Assembly (NCBI GenBank): GCA_026225395.1
Contig: JAMFSR010000012.1
Location: forward strand, 1 to 64,000
Source: Granulicella sapmiensis
GTDB lineage: Bacteria > Acidobacteriota > Terriglobia > Terriglobales > Acidobacteriaceae
Reading direction: 5' to 3'
DNA: 64,000 nucleotides
A program made the position numbers and the translations under genes. Within the stretch, counting starts at the first letter, position 1, and each line of letters starts with the position of its first letter. Shown piece after piece: positions 45,881-54,449 of this stretch. Below the pieces are notes generated by a model. The model made no database searches. It worked only from the letters and a program-made list of their open reading frames with translations, and was not told the origin of the DNA.

Positions 45881-46831
45881 TCAGCGGTTCACGTAATACG
45901 CCGTTCTATACCGCAACTGGTACTTCGCCCGCAGCGCCGGATCCTTTAACTGCAATTGAATATGTCGCAAACCGCCATCGTTCAGCGCCTTCCGCGGAGC
46001 GTAATAGCCGACCGTGTACTGTGTCCGCAGATCCTCGGAAACATGCTGAAACGCCGGGCCCAGATCGTGCTTATCTTCCACGTAATAGAACTTTCCGCCC
46101 GTATCGCGCGACATCTGGATCAGCGCATGCTCGCCGCCCGTGTTACGCCCCGCATCGGCATCGATCGGCACAATAATCAGCGAGTAAATCATCGCCCCCG
46201 CGCGCTCCGCCTGCTCCAGCGCCGAGTCATAGCTGCCATGATGCGTCGTATTTTCGCCATCGGTAATCAGCACCACCACACGCCGCGCACCGTCCTTCGT
46301 GGGCGTCTCACTCAGCCGCTGGCTCGCCAGGTAGACCGCGTCATACAGCGCCGTAGCATCCCCACGCTCCATCTGCCCAAGCCCGCTGTCGATCCGCTTG
46401 GCATCGTTCGTAAACGAAACAACCTCGGTCACATTGTCCGCAAAGTCGATCAGGTCGATCTGGTCCTGCGGTCGCAGCAGCGATTTCACGAAACTCTTCG
46501 CCGCCTCGCGCTCCAGCCGCTCGTCGATCATCACGCTCCCGCTCGCGTCAATAGTCAGCACAATCTGCAACGGCGTTACCGACTCGCGATCGAAGTGCGC
46601 AATCGGTACCGGTTTGCCGTCTTCGGCCAGCTGGAAATCATCCTGCTTCAGCCCGCCAACCGGCGCTCCAGTCTCATCGACGACATTCAGCGCGACACTC
46701 ACTAGCCGGCTCTCGACGTGAATCGTCGTTATCGGCCCATTGCTCAACGGTCGCTCAATCGGCGCCGGTTGCTGCGCGCTCACGACCACTCCGGCCAGCA
46801 ACCACGGACCGAGACTCCAACCCAGCTTCAT
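45881..46831 (-). CDS. Secreted VWFA-domain protein (acidobacterial TIGR03436-like)
   Basis: 316 residues with a signal peptide (residues 1-19). After a short N-terminal beta domain (VNVVDETGAPV replaced here by LNVVDETGAPVGGLKQDDF), a von Willebrand A domain (about 90-275) carries the MIDAS start TIDASGSVM, then LIDFADNVTEV and VVLITDGENTTHHGSYD. The C terminus has YTVGYYAPRKALNDGGLRHI. This layout is common and highly expanded in Acidobacteriota; no function is known. Its start overlaps the stop of the MoaD-MoaE gene by 4 bases (ATGA). Confidence 0.9.
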   Translation of the reverse strand: MKLGWSLGPWLLAGVVVSAQQPAPIERPLSNGPITTIHVESRLVSVALNVVDETGAPVGGLKQDDFQLAEDGKPVPIAHFDRESVTPLQIVLTIDASGSVMIDERLEREAAKSFVKSLLRPQDQIDLIDFADNVTEVVSFTNDAKRIDSGLGQMERGDATALYDAVYLASQRLSETPTKDGARRVVVLITDGENTTHHGSYDSALEQAERAGAMIYSLIIVPIDADAGRNTGGEHALIQMSRDTGGKFYYVEDKHDLGPAFQHVSEDLRTQYTVGYYAPRKALNDGGLRHIQLQLKDPALRAKYQLRYRTAYYVNR

Positions 46832-47550
46832 TTCACCAATCCTGGTTTCACCGATGCGGCAAGATCATCTGGAAACGGCTCGCCATCGGCCCATACAACG
46901 CCATCGACGAACTGTTCACGCTTCCAGATTGGGACGGTTTTTTTCAGCGTATCGATTACCCACCGGCAAGCCTCAAACGCCGGTCCGCGATGCGCCGACG
47001 CCACCACGATCAACACACTCGTCTCACCAACCACCAGCCGCCCCAGCCGATGCACAATCGCCACGTCTCTTACGCCAAACTTTTCGATCGCCGTAGAACG
47101 CAGCTCAACCATCTGCCGCAGCGCCATCTCTTCATACGCTTCATAATCCAGATGCAGCGTCGCCCGCCCGCGCGTATTGTCCCGCACGACTCCATCGAAC
47201 ACACAAACAGCGCCGTCGCCTCCCGCCTTCGTTGCTTGCTGAACGGTTGCGGAATCGATCGGCACCCGAACCAGCTCGACCATCGCACCCACTCCGCCAC
47301 TCACCGGCGGCAGGATCGCAACTTCGTCGCCATCATGCAACACGACATCCATCCCGGCGTACTCATGATCCACGGCAATGGCCGCGCACTTGAGAGTGGC
47401 TGCATCAACCCGTCCCCCATCCCGAAGCATCGCAATCAAGCCGCCGACGCACTCTCCATCCGGCACCTCGAACACCTCACCACCCTCCGCAAACAACGTT
47501 TTCAGAGGGCCAAAGGAAACCACCCGCACGCGCATGGAGGAAGGACGCAT
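46828..47550 (-). CDS. MoaD-MoaE fusion, molybdopterin synthase (MoaX-like)
   Basis: Start ATG 47550 (or 47535); the open frame upstream is antisense to mscL. The 240-residue product has an N-terminal ubiquitin-like MoaD part (residues about 6-86: VRVVSFGPLKTLFAEGG, ending ILPPVSGG) directly joined to MoaE (about 90-240: FDGVVRDNTRGR, HRLGRLVVGETSVLIVVAS, the catalytic LKKTVPIWKREQ). MoaD must end in a free Gly-Gly (residues 85-86) to be thiocarboxylated. In the Mycobacterium MoaX fusion the chain is cut after this pair, so a similar cut is expected here. It makes molybdopterin from precursor Z. Confidence 0.9.
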   Translation of the reverse strand: MRPSSMRVRVVSFGPLKTLFAEGGEVFEVPDGECVGGLIAMLRDGGRVDAATLKCAAIAVDHEYAGMDVVLHDGDEVAILPPVSGGVGAMVELVRVPIDSATVQQATKAGGDGAVCVFDGVVRDNTRGRATLHLDYEAYEEMALRQMVELRSTAIEKFGVRDVAIVHRLGRLVVGETSVLIVVASAHRGPAFEACRWVIDTLKKTVPIWKREQFVDGVVWADGEPFPDDLAASVKPGLVK

Positions 47551-47640
47551 CGACCAAGGATACGTGAGAGACAAATCACCCCGCTCATGGCCGCTGCGAT
47601 ATACTCGCGGGACAGTCGGGCCCACCCTCAGGAGAAGCAC

Positions 47641-48096
47641 ATGATCAAAGGATTTCGCGACTTCATTCTTCGCGGCAACGTCGTCGATCTCGCCGTCGCC
47701 GTCATCATCGGCGCGGCGTTCGGGGCCATCACCGCCTCGGTCACCGCCGACGTCATCACACCCATGATCTCCGCCCTGGTCGGCGCGCCGGACTTCTCCA
47801 CTCTGGTCATCCACGTCCCCGTCCTGCACCACGTTCCACCGCCGCCCAGCCCGCTGCCGGCCAACTACATCGCCCCGGGCGAAATCCACATCGGCAAGCT
47901 GCTCAACACGCTGATCAACTTCGTGCTCGTGGCCGGGGCCATCTACTTCGCCATCGTGCTGCCCATGCAGTACCTGCTCAAGAAGTTCAACCCGCCCGCG
48001 GTAGAACCACCCAAAACCAAGGCCTGTCCGGAGTGCCTGGGCGATATTCCACTCGAAGCCAAACGCTGCAAGTTCTGCACTCAAATCGTCCAGTAG
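47641..48096 (+). CDS. mscL: Large-conductance mechanosensitive channel with zinc-ribbon tail
   Basis: Start ATG 47641 with AGGAGAAGCAC before it. The 151-residue product has MscL's N-terminal helix (FRDFILRGNVVDLAVAVIIG) and first membrane helix, a longer extracytoplasmic loop rich in proline (VPPPPSPLPANYIAPGEIH), and the second helix (NTLINFVLVAGAIYFAIV). The C terminus is a zinc ribbon, CPECLGDIPLEAKRCKFC, in place of the usual charged tail helix. It protects against osmotic downshock. The gene is divergent from the MoaD-MoaE gene with 90 bases between starts. Confidence 0.93.
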   Translation: MIKGFRDFILRGNVVDLAVAVIIGAAFGAITASVTADVITPMISALVGAPDFSTLVIHVPVLHHVPPPPSPLPANYIAPGEIHIGKLLNTLINFVLVAGAIYFAIVLPMQYLLKKFNPPAVEPPKTKACPECLGDIPLEAKRCKFCTQIVQ

Positions 48097-48142
48097 CCCG
48101 CGGCCATCAACGCAATACCTAGCTCGATCAGGAGAGTTCACA

Positions 48143-50293
48143 ATGGTTCGTACGCGGATGGCTTGGGCAGTTCCCCTTCTTGTGGCGAGTTTCGCCACCG
48201 CACAAATGCCCACCCCTCCAGCGTCGATCCTTGGCTATGTCGATTCGTCGCAGCAGACGAAGTGGGACGCCGCATTCCTGGCCATTCCGGATCCGAAGCT
48301 TGCCGGCGAAGAGCTGAAGATCCTGACCTCAGAGCCGCACTGGGCGAGCTCACCTGAGGACTACAAGACCGCTCTCTACGTCCGCGACAAGTTCAAGGCA
48401 GCCGGTCTCGACACCACCATCGTTCCCTACCGCGTCTGGCTCAACAAGCCCGTCAAGATCGAAATCACCGCCTTTGACGCCGCCGGCAAAAAGATCATGT
48501 CCGGCCCCAGCCGCGAGCACGTCGACCCCAAAGCCTACGGCGGCGACCCCTTCCAGGACGATCCGCGCATTCTCCCAGCTTTCAATGGCGCTTCGGCCTC
48601 GGGCGATGTCACCGCCGACGTCGTCTACGCCAACTACGGCACCCAAGCCGACTTCAAGAAGCTGGCCGATCTGGGCATCAGCGTCAAGGGCAAGATCGTC
48701 ATCGTGCGATATGGCGGCAACTTCCGCGGCGTAAAGGTCTACATCGCGCAGCAATACGGCGCCGCCGGCGTGCTCATCTACTCCGACCCAGCCGACGACG
48801 GTTACGCCAAGGGCGATGTCTATCCCCGCGGCCCCTATCGTCCGGCCACAGGCGTCCAACGCGGCTCCGTCCAGTTTCTACCCATTCACTCCGGCGACGC
48901 CTCGACTCCCGGCATCGCCTCCACTATGGACCTGCCCGACTCCGCACGTGAGCTCGACCGCAGCAAGATGAACCAGCCCGCAATCCCGGCCAATCCGCTC
49001 TCCTACCAGGATGCCTCGCCCATCATGGAAGCGCTCGACGGCCCCGAAACCCCGCGCGAGTGGCAAGGCGACCTTCCCTTCACCTATCACCTCGGCGGAA
49101 CGGGCGCGGTCAAAGTCCACATGCTGCTTCAGCAGGACTATCAGCTGCGCACCATCTGGGATGTTATCGGCAAAATCCCTGGCACCGACGGCAGCGACGC
49201 CGTTGTCGTGGCCGGCAACCATCGCGATGCCTGGGTCTACGGCGCGGTCGATCCCAACAGCGGCACAGCCGCCATGCTCGAAACCGTCCACGGCCTCGGC
49301 GATCTGCTCAAGCAGGGTTGGAAGCCCAAACGCACCATCGTCATCGCCAGCTGGGACGCCGAAGAAGAAGGCCTGATCGGCTCTACCGAGTGGGTGGAAG
49401 GCAACGAAGCTCTCCTGCGTCACGCCGTCGTCTACTTCAATACCGATGTCGGCGTCTCCGGCCCGGATTTCAACGCCTCCGCCGTCCCCTCGCTCAAGCA
49501 GTTCGTCCGCGACGTCACCAAGGAAGTCCCCAGCCCCAAAGGCGGCACCGTCTACGACCAGTGGAAGAAGGAGCAAGCCGAAGCCCCGGGTCGCCGCGCC
49601 GCCCGAGCAACCGAGGCTGACAACGACGTACGCATCGGCACCCTCGGTTCCGGCTCGGACTACACGCCCTTCTTCCAGCACGTCGGCGTGCCTTCGACAG
49701 ACATCGGCTCGGACGGTCCCTACGGCGTCTACCACTCGGTCTTCGATAACTACAACTGGTTCATCAAGTTCGCCGACCCTACCTTTGTCTACGAGCAGCA
49801 GCAAGCCCGCGTATTCGGCCTGGAAGTGCTCCACATGGCCGACGCCGACGTCCTGCCCTACGACTACAAGCTCTATGGCCACGAGGTCACGGGCTACGTC
49901 GAAGCCGCCCAGAAACGCGCCGTCGAAGCCAAGATGCAGCTCAACTTCGGTGCCGTAACTACTGCAGCCAAACGCTTTGCTTCCGCTGGCGACGCGGTCT
50001 ACAAGCTACAGGCCGCACTTTCAGCGGCGCCAAAGCCCTCCTACGCCGCTCTTAACACTGCCTTGCGTGACGCCGAAACCGCGCTGTTGAACGATGCCGG
50101 CCTGCCTAAGCGTCCGTGGTATCGCCATACGATCTACGCTCCCGGCGAGTTCACCGGCTACGCCGCAGTGGTTATTCCAGGCGTCAATGAAGGCATCGAC
50201 GCAGCCGACGCAGCCCGCACCCAGGGACAGATCGATGCGCTGGCGTCTGCCCTCAACCACGCATCGGAGATTCTGGAAAACGCCGCGAAATAA
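48143..50293 (+). CDS. Secreted M28 peptidase, glutamate carboxypeptidase II-like
   Basis: 716 residues, signal peptide to about residue 20. It has the three parts of GCPII/transferrin receptor proteins. The PA domain lies at about 140-300 (YGGNFRGVKVYIAQQYGAAG). The M28 zinc peptidase domain lies at about 330-560, with ligands in VVAGNHRDAWVYGAVDPNSG, WDAEEEGLIGS, FNTDVGVSG and YHSVFDNYNW. The C-terminal dimerisation domain lies at about 585-710. AGGAG lies 8 bases before the ATG. It cleaves C-terminal amino acids from peptides, perhaps for peptide scavenging. Confidence 0.93.
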   Translation: MVRTRMAWAVPLLVASFATAQMPTPPASILGYVDSSQQTKWDAAFLAIPDPKLAGEELKILTSEPHWASSPEDYKTALYVRDKFKAAGLDTTIVPYRVWLNKPVKIEITAFDAAGKKIMSGPSREHVDPKAYGGDPFQDDPRILPAFNGASASGDVTADVVYANYGTQADFKKLADLGISVKGKIVIVRYGGNFRGVKVYIAQQYGAAGVLIYSDPADDGYAKGDVYPRGPYRPATGVQRGSVQFLPIHSGDASTPGIASTMDLPDSARELDRSKMNQPAIPANPLSYQDASPIMEALDGPETPREWQGDLPFTYHLGGTGAVKVHMLLQQDYQLRTIWDVIGKIPGTDGSDAVVVAGNHRDAWVYGAVDPNSGTAAMLETVHGLGDLLKQGWKPKRTIVIASWDAEEEGLIGSTEWVEGNEALLRHAVVYFNTDVGVSGPDFNASAVPSLKQFVRDVTKEVPSPKGGTVYDQWKKEQAEAPGRRAARATEADNDVRIGTLGSGSDYTPFFQHVGVPSTDIGSDGPYGVYHSVFDNYNWFIKFADPTFVYEQQQARVFGLEVLHMADADVLPYDYKLYGHEVTGYVEAAQKRAVEAKMQLNFGAVTTAAKRFASAGDAVYKLQAALSAAPKPSYAALNTALRDAETALLNDAGLPKRPWYRHTIYAPGEFTGYAAVVIPGVNEGIDAADAARTQGQIDALASALNHASEILENAAK

Positions 50294-50404
50294 ATCCGAA
50301 ATTCACGCTGGAACGGATGGCAATCCGCGTACTATTTTGTACAGATACGACACATCCAATCGTAGATTCACTGCTGAGCAAACTCTGCGCCCCGAGAGGG
50401 CCCC

Positions 50405-50497
50405 ATGCACCAAATTTTTACGGCGCTATGCTTTGTAGCCATCGTGATCGTCCCTACCGTCGTCGCCACGCGCGCAGCCAGCAAACACCACGATTAG
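50405..50497 (+). CDS. Putative 30-residue single-helix membrane protein
   Basis: A short frame MHQIFTALCFVAIVIVPTVV-ATRAASKHHD with a ribosome binding site-like GAGAGGG 4 bases before the ATG. It has one hydrophobic segment (about residues 5-20) and a basic C-terminal tail, and is followed 20 bases later by a terminator hairpin. Small single-span membrane proteins of this kind are often missed. The evidence is modest, and no homologue is recognised. Confidence 0.4.
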   Translation: MHQIFTALCFVAIVIVPTVVATRAASKHHD

Positions 50498-50517
50498 TTT
50501 CCGGATCGCCAGCAACA

Positions 50518-50549
50518 GCAAGGCCCGCATTCGCTGCGGGCCTTGTCCT
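50518..50549. terminator. Bidirectional hairpin terminator between the small ORF and thiC
   Basis: A 10-bp GC-rich stem CAAGGCCCGC / GCGGGCCTTG with a 7-base loop (ATTCGCT). It has only a weak T-run on either side (TCCTGTTT on plus), and separates the plus-strand M28 unit from the convergent thiC gene. Confidence 0.7.
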
Positions 50550-50564
50550 GTTTATCGCCTGTGT

Positions 50565-52058
<1,494 letters not shown>

Positions 52059-52244
52059 TCAGATTCTCCCCACGAGGCAAGCCGCGAAATTTTGTCTCAC
52101 GCGCGTACTCACCTGTTATCGAAAAAGTATACGCCGCCCAGCCCAGCCGCCTTACTTTGCGAAACTTCGCTCAACTTGGCGAACTTAGCGTCAAAGCCTT
52201 GCCGTTGCTTGTTTTCCGCACTTCGCTTGATACTCTTATCCTCA

Positions 52245-53453
52245 ATGAGCATCACTTCTACACTTCCGCGCGGCTTTCGCTGGTCTGCGGTCAAAGCCGG
52301 CATCAAGGCCAGCGGTAAACCCGACGTCGCGCTCGCCGTCTGCGACGCGGGGGCAACCGCCGCCGCCATGTTCACGGGAAATCAAGTCGTCGCCGCTCCA
52401 GTCACCGTGGGCCGCCGCCATCTGGCAGCCACTGGAAGCCGCGTCTCCGCCGTGCTCGTTAACGCAGGCAACGCCAACGCAGCCACAGGCGAGCCCGGCA
52501 TCCTGGCCTGCCAGCAGTCCTGCATCGCCGTAGCCAACGAGTTCGGCTGCGTCTTCGACGAAGTCATTCCCTCCTCCACCGGCATCATCGGCGTCCCGCT
52601 GCCGGTCGAAAAGCTCATCGCCGCCATCCCCGCTGCGAAGGCCGCACTCGGCTCCGATAAGGCCGCCGCCGAAGCATTCGCGACCGCGATCATGACCACC
52701 GACACGAAGATGAAAGTCGCCTACGAGACCATCGACCTCGGCGGCAAGCTCGTCAATATCTTCGGCTGCTGCAAAGGCGCCGGCATGATCGGCCCGCAGC
52801 TCGTTCCCCACGCGACGATGCTCGCCTACATCTTCACCGACCTCGCCGCCTGCGCCGAGCACCTGCAATCCATGCTCGCCACGGCCGTCGAAGGCAGCTT
52901 CAACAGCATCTCTATCGACGGCGACATGAGCACCAACGACACCGTGCTGCTGCTCGCCTCAGGCGCCAGCGCAGTCACGGCCCAAACCCCGCACGTACCA
53001 GCGTTTGAGGCAGCCCTCCAGCGCGTCTGCGACTCACTAGCCCACGCCATCGTCGACGACGGCGAAGGCGTCACCCACGTCGTCACACTCGAAATCACCG
53101 GCACCCGCACCGACGCCGACGCCAAGGCCATCGCCCGCACCATCGCCAACTCACCCCTCTGCAAAACCGCCTGGTCCTCGGCCGACCCCAACTGGGGCCG
53201 CCTGCTCGCCGCCGCCGGCCGTGCCGGCATCGCCTTCGACCCGGCCACCGTCACCATCGAAATCGGTGGCCTCCCAGTATTCGCCCACGGCGTCCGCTCG
53301 CCGCGCTTCAACGAGTCCGACACACACGAAGCCAGCTCCGCCCGCGAGTACACCATCCACATCGATCTAGGGCAGGGCCAGGGTCGCAGCCGCTTCATCA
53401 CCTGCGATTTGACCCACGAATACGTGTCGATAAACGCCGACTACTCCACCTAG
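52245..53453 (+). CDS. argJ: Glutamate N-acetyltransferase / amino-acid acetyltransferase
   Basis: The start at ATG 52245 begins the family's usual MSIT...GFRWSAVKAGIK. 402 residues. The self-cleavage site is the threonine in AIMTTDTKMKVA (about residue 165; most members have TTDTRPK). Further features are GKLVNIFGCCKGAGMIGP, the SIDGDMSTNDTVLLLASG region and the C-terminal YVSINADYST. It is the bifunctional enzyme that recycles the acetyl group in arginine synthesis. Divergent from thiC with 189 bases between starts. Confidence 0.96.
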   Translation: MSITSTLPRGFRWSAVKAGIKASGKPDVALAVCDAGATAAAMFTGNQVVAAPVTVGRRHLAATGSRVSAVLVNAGNANAATGEPGILACQQSCIAVANEFGCVFDEVIPSSTGIIGVPLPVEKLIAAIPAAKAALGSDKAAAEAFATAIMTTDTKMKVAYETIDLGGKLVNIFGCCKGAGMIGPQLVPHATMLAYIFTDLAACAEHLQSMLATAVEGSFNSISIDGDMSTNDTVLLLASGASAVTAQTPHVPAFEAALQRVCDSLAHAIVDDGEGVTHVVTLEITGTRTDADAKAIARTIANSPLCKTAWSSADPNWGRLLAAAGRAGIAFDPATVTIEIGGLPVFAHGVRSPRFNESDTHEASSAREYTIHIDLGQGQGRSRFITCDLTHEYVSINADYST

Positions 53454-53465
53454 ACTGGAACAACG

Positions 53466-54041
53466 ATGCCTGATGACAGTTTCCCCACTTCGCCAGAAAC
53501 ATCGCGTGCCCTTGCTTTCGAACTTATCGACTTTCTAAAAGAAAAGATCGAAAACACGACGCAAAGGCGCGAGTGGTCAAACCGCAACTTCGATCTCCTT
53601 CGCCAGTTCTCTGACAAGAAAAGCGCCGTTAGTCTTCCGAGTGCTCCGGGCACGCCATCATCGGACAGGAAAGCTTTATTTCTTTGGGACTTCGTTGCCT
53701 ATATAGACGGCAAAGGCCTTTTGATCGTGGCGGAATCCGAACACGAATCGGATATACGCGGATTGCAGCACGATTTTGAGAAGCTCCTATATGTCCGCTC
53801 GCCGGTCAAACTTTTCATGTGCCGTATGGAGACAGAAGAGGACCATATTGGGACACTTGATGACCTTTTCGAATACATGAGATCTGTCTGCTCCATCTAT
53901 TCCGCAGGCGAAGTCTTTATTGTGTATTTCGTATGGTGGTCATTGGAAGATCGGCAAAACCGCGACAGGGCATACTGGCTTCAAATTGACAGCACATCGG
54001 CAGATCATCCATTGTCTGGAAAGTCGTTCGTGCGACGCTAG
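53466..54041 (+). CDS. Hypothetical protein, lower-GC accessory gene
   Basis: 191 residues, no signal or membrane segment. The middle has a compact alpha/beta look: ALFLWDFVAYIDGKGLLIVAE, then SEHESDIRGLQHDFEKLLYV, VKLFMCRME. The pattern of an acidic residue in WDF and a later AESE could fit a PD-(D/E)xK nuclease-like core, but this is speculation. The C-terminal VYFVWWSLEDRQNRDRAYW is rich in aromatic residues. It begins 12 bases after argJ and is followed 34 bases later by a HigA-like gene. Codon usage is less GC-biased than in argJ and aceE. Confidence 0.7.
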   Translation: MPDDSFPTSPETSRALAFELIDFLKEKIENTTQRREWSNRNFDLLRQFSDKKSAVSLPSAPGTPSSDRKALFLWDFVAYIDGKGLLIVAESEHESDIRGLQHDFEKLLYVRSPVKLFMCRMETEEDHIGTLDDLFEYMRSVCSIYSAGEVFIVYFVWWSLEDRQNRDRAYWLQIDSTSADHPLSGKSFVRR

Positions 54042-54075
54042 GAACTTTTCAATTAGCTGAGCGAGAAGGATACGC

Positions 54076-54372
54076 ATGAAAAAACTTGCAATCTCTCATC
54101 CAGGTTATTTGCTACGGGCTGCGATCAAGAAGCGCGTCACAATTACGGCCTTAGCGAAGCACCTCGACAATTCCCGTCCGCAATTGGCCAGCTTGATAAA
54201 CGGCCGAGGAAGGATTTCACCGCTACTCTCACTAAAACTCGACGAAGCCTTCGCGAAGCCCCCAGGATTCTGGTCGGACGTGCAATATCGCTACGATCTC
54301 GAAAAAGCCCGCAAAATAAAGCGCAAGCGACTCAAACCGATCCTCAAACCCGAAGACAAAGAACTGGTCTAA
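54076..54372 (+). CDS. HigA/VapI-type HTH antitoxin-like protein
   Basis: 98 residues. The XRE-type helix-turn-helix has the HigA pattern: SHPGYLLRAAIKKRVTITAL, AKHLDNSRPQLASLINGRGR, ISPLLSLKLDEAFAKPPGFW, then RYDLEKAR. HigA binds and neutralises HigB and represses its own operon. No HigB-like frame lies next to it. The only close partner is the 191-residue gene upstream, so this is either an orphan regulator or part of an unusual pair. Confidence 0.85.
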   Translation: MKKLAISHPGYLLRAAIKKRVTITALAKHLDNSRPQLASLINGRGRISPLLSLKLDEAFAKPPGFWSDVQYRYDLEKARKIKRKRLKPILKPEDKELV

Positions 54373-54449
54373 ATCCCACCCCTAGCGCATCTTCATAAGC
54401 CGCATTTATCCTCGTAGAGGAAAGTTTGCATACTAAGGGGAACCGCACC

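Noticed and set aside
48878..49882. A 334-codon minus-strand frame opposite the M28 peptidase gene
   Set aside because: Gly/Val/Asp-rich antisense composition; the plus strand has all zinc ligands of M28 in order.
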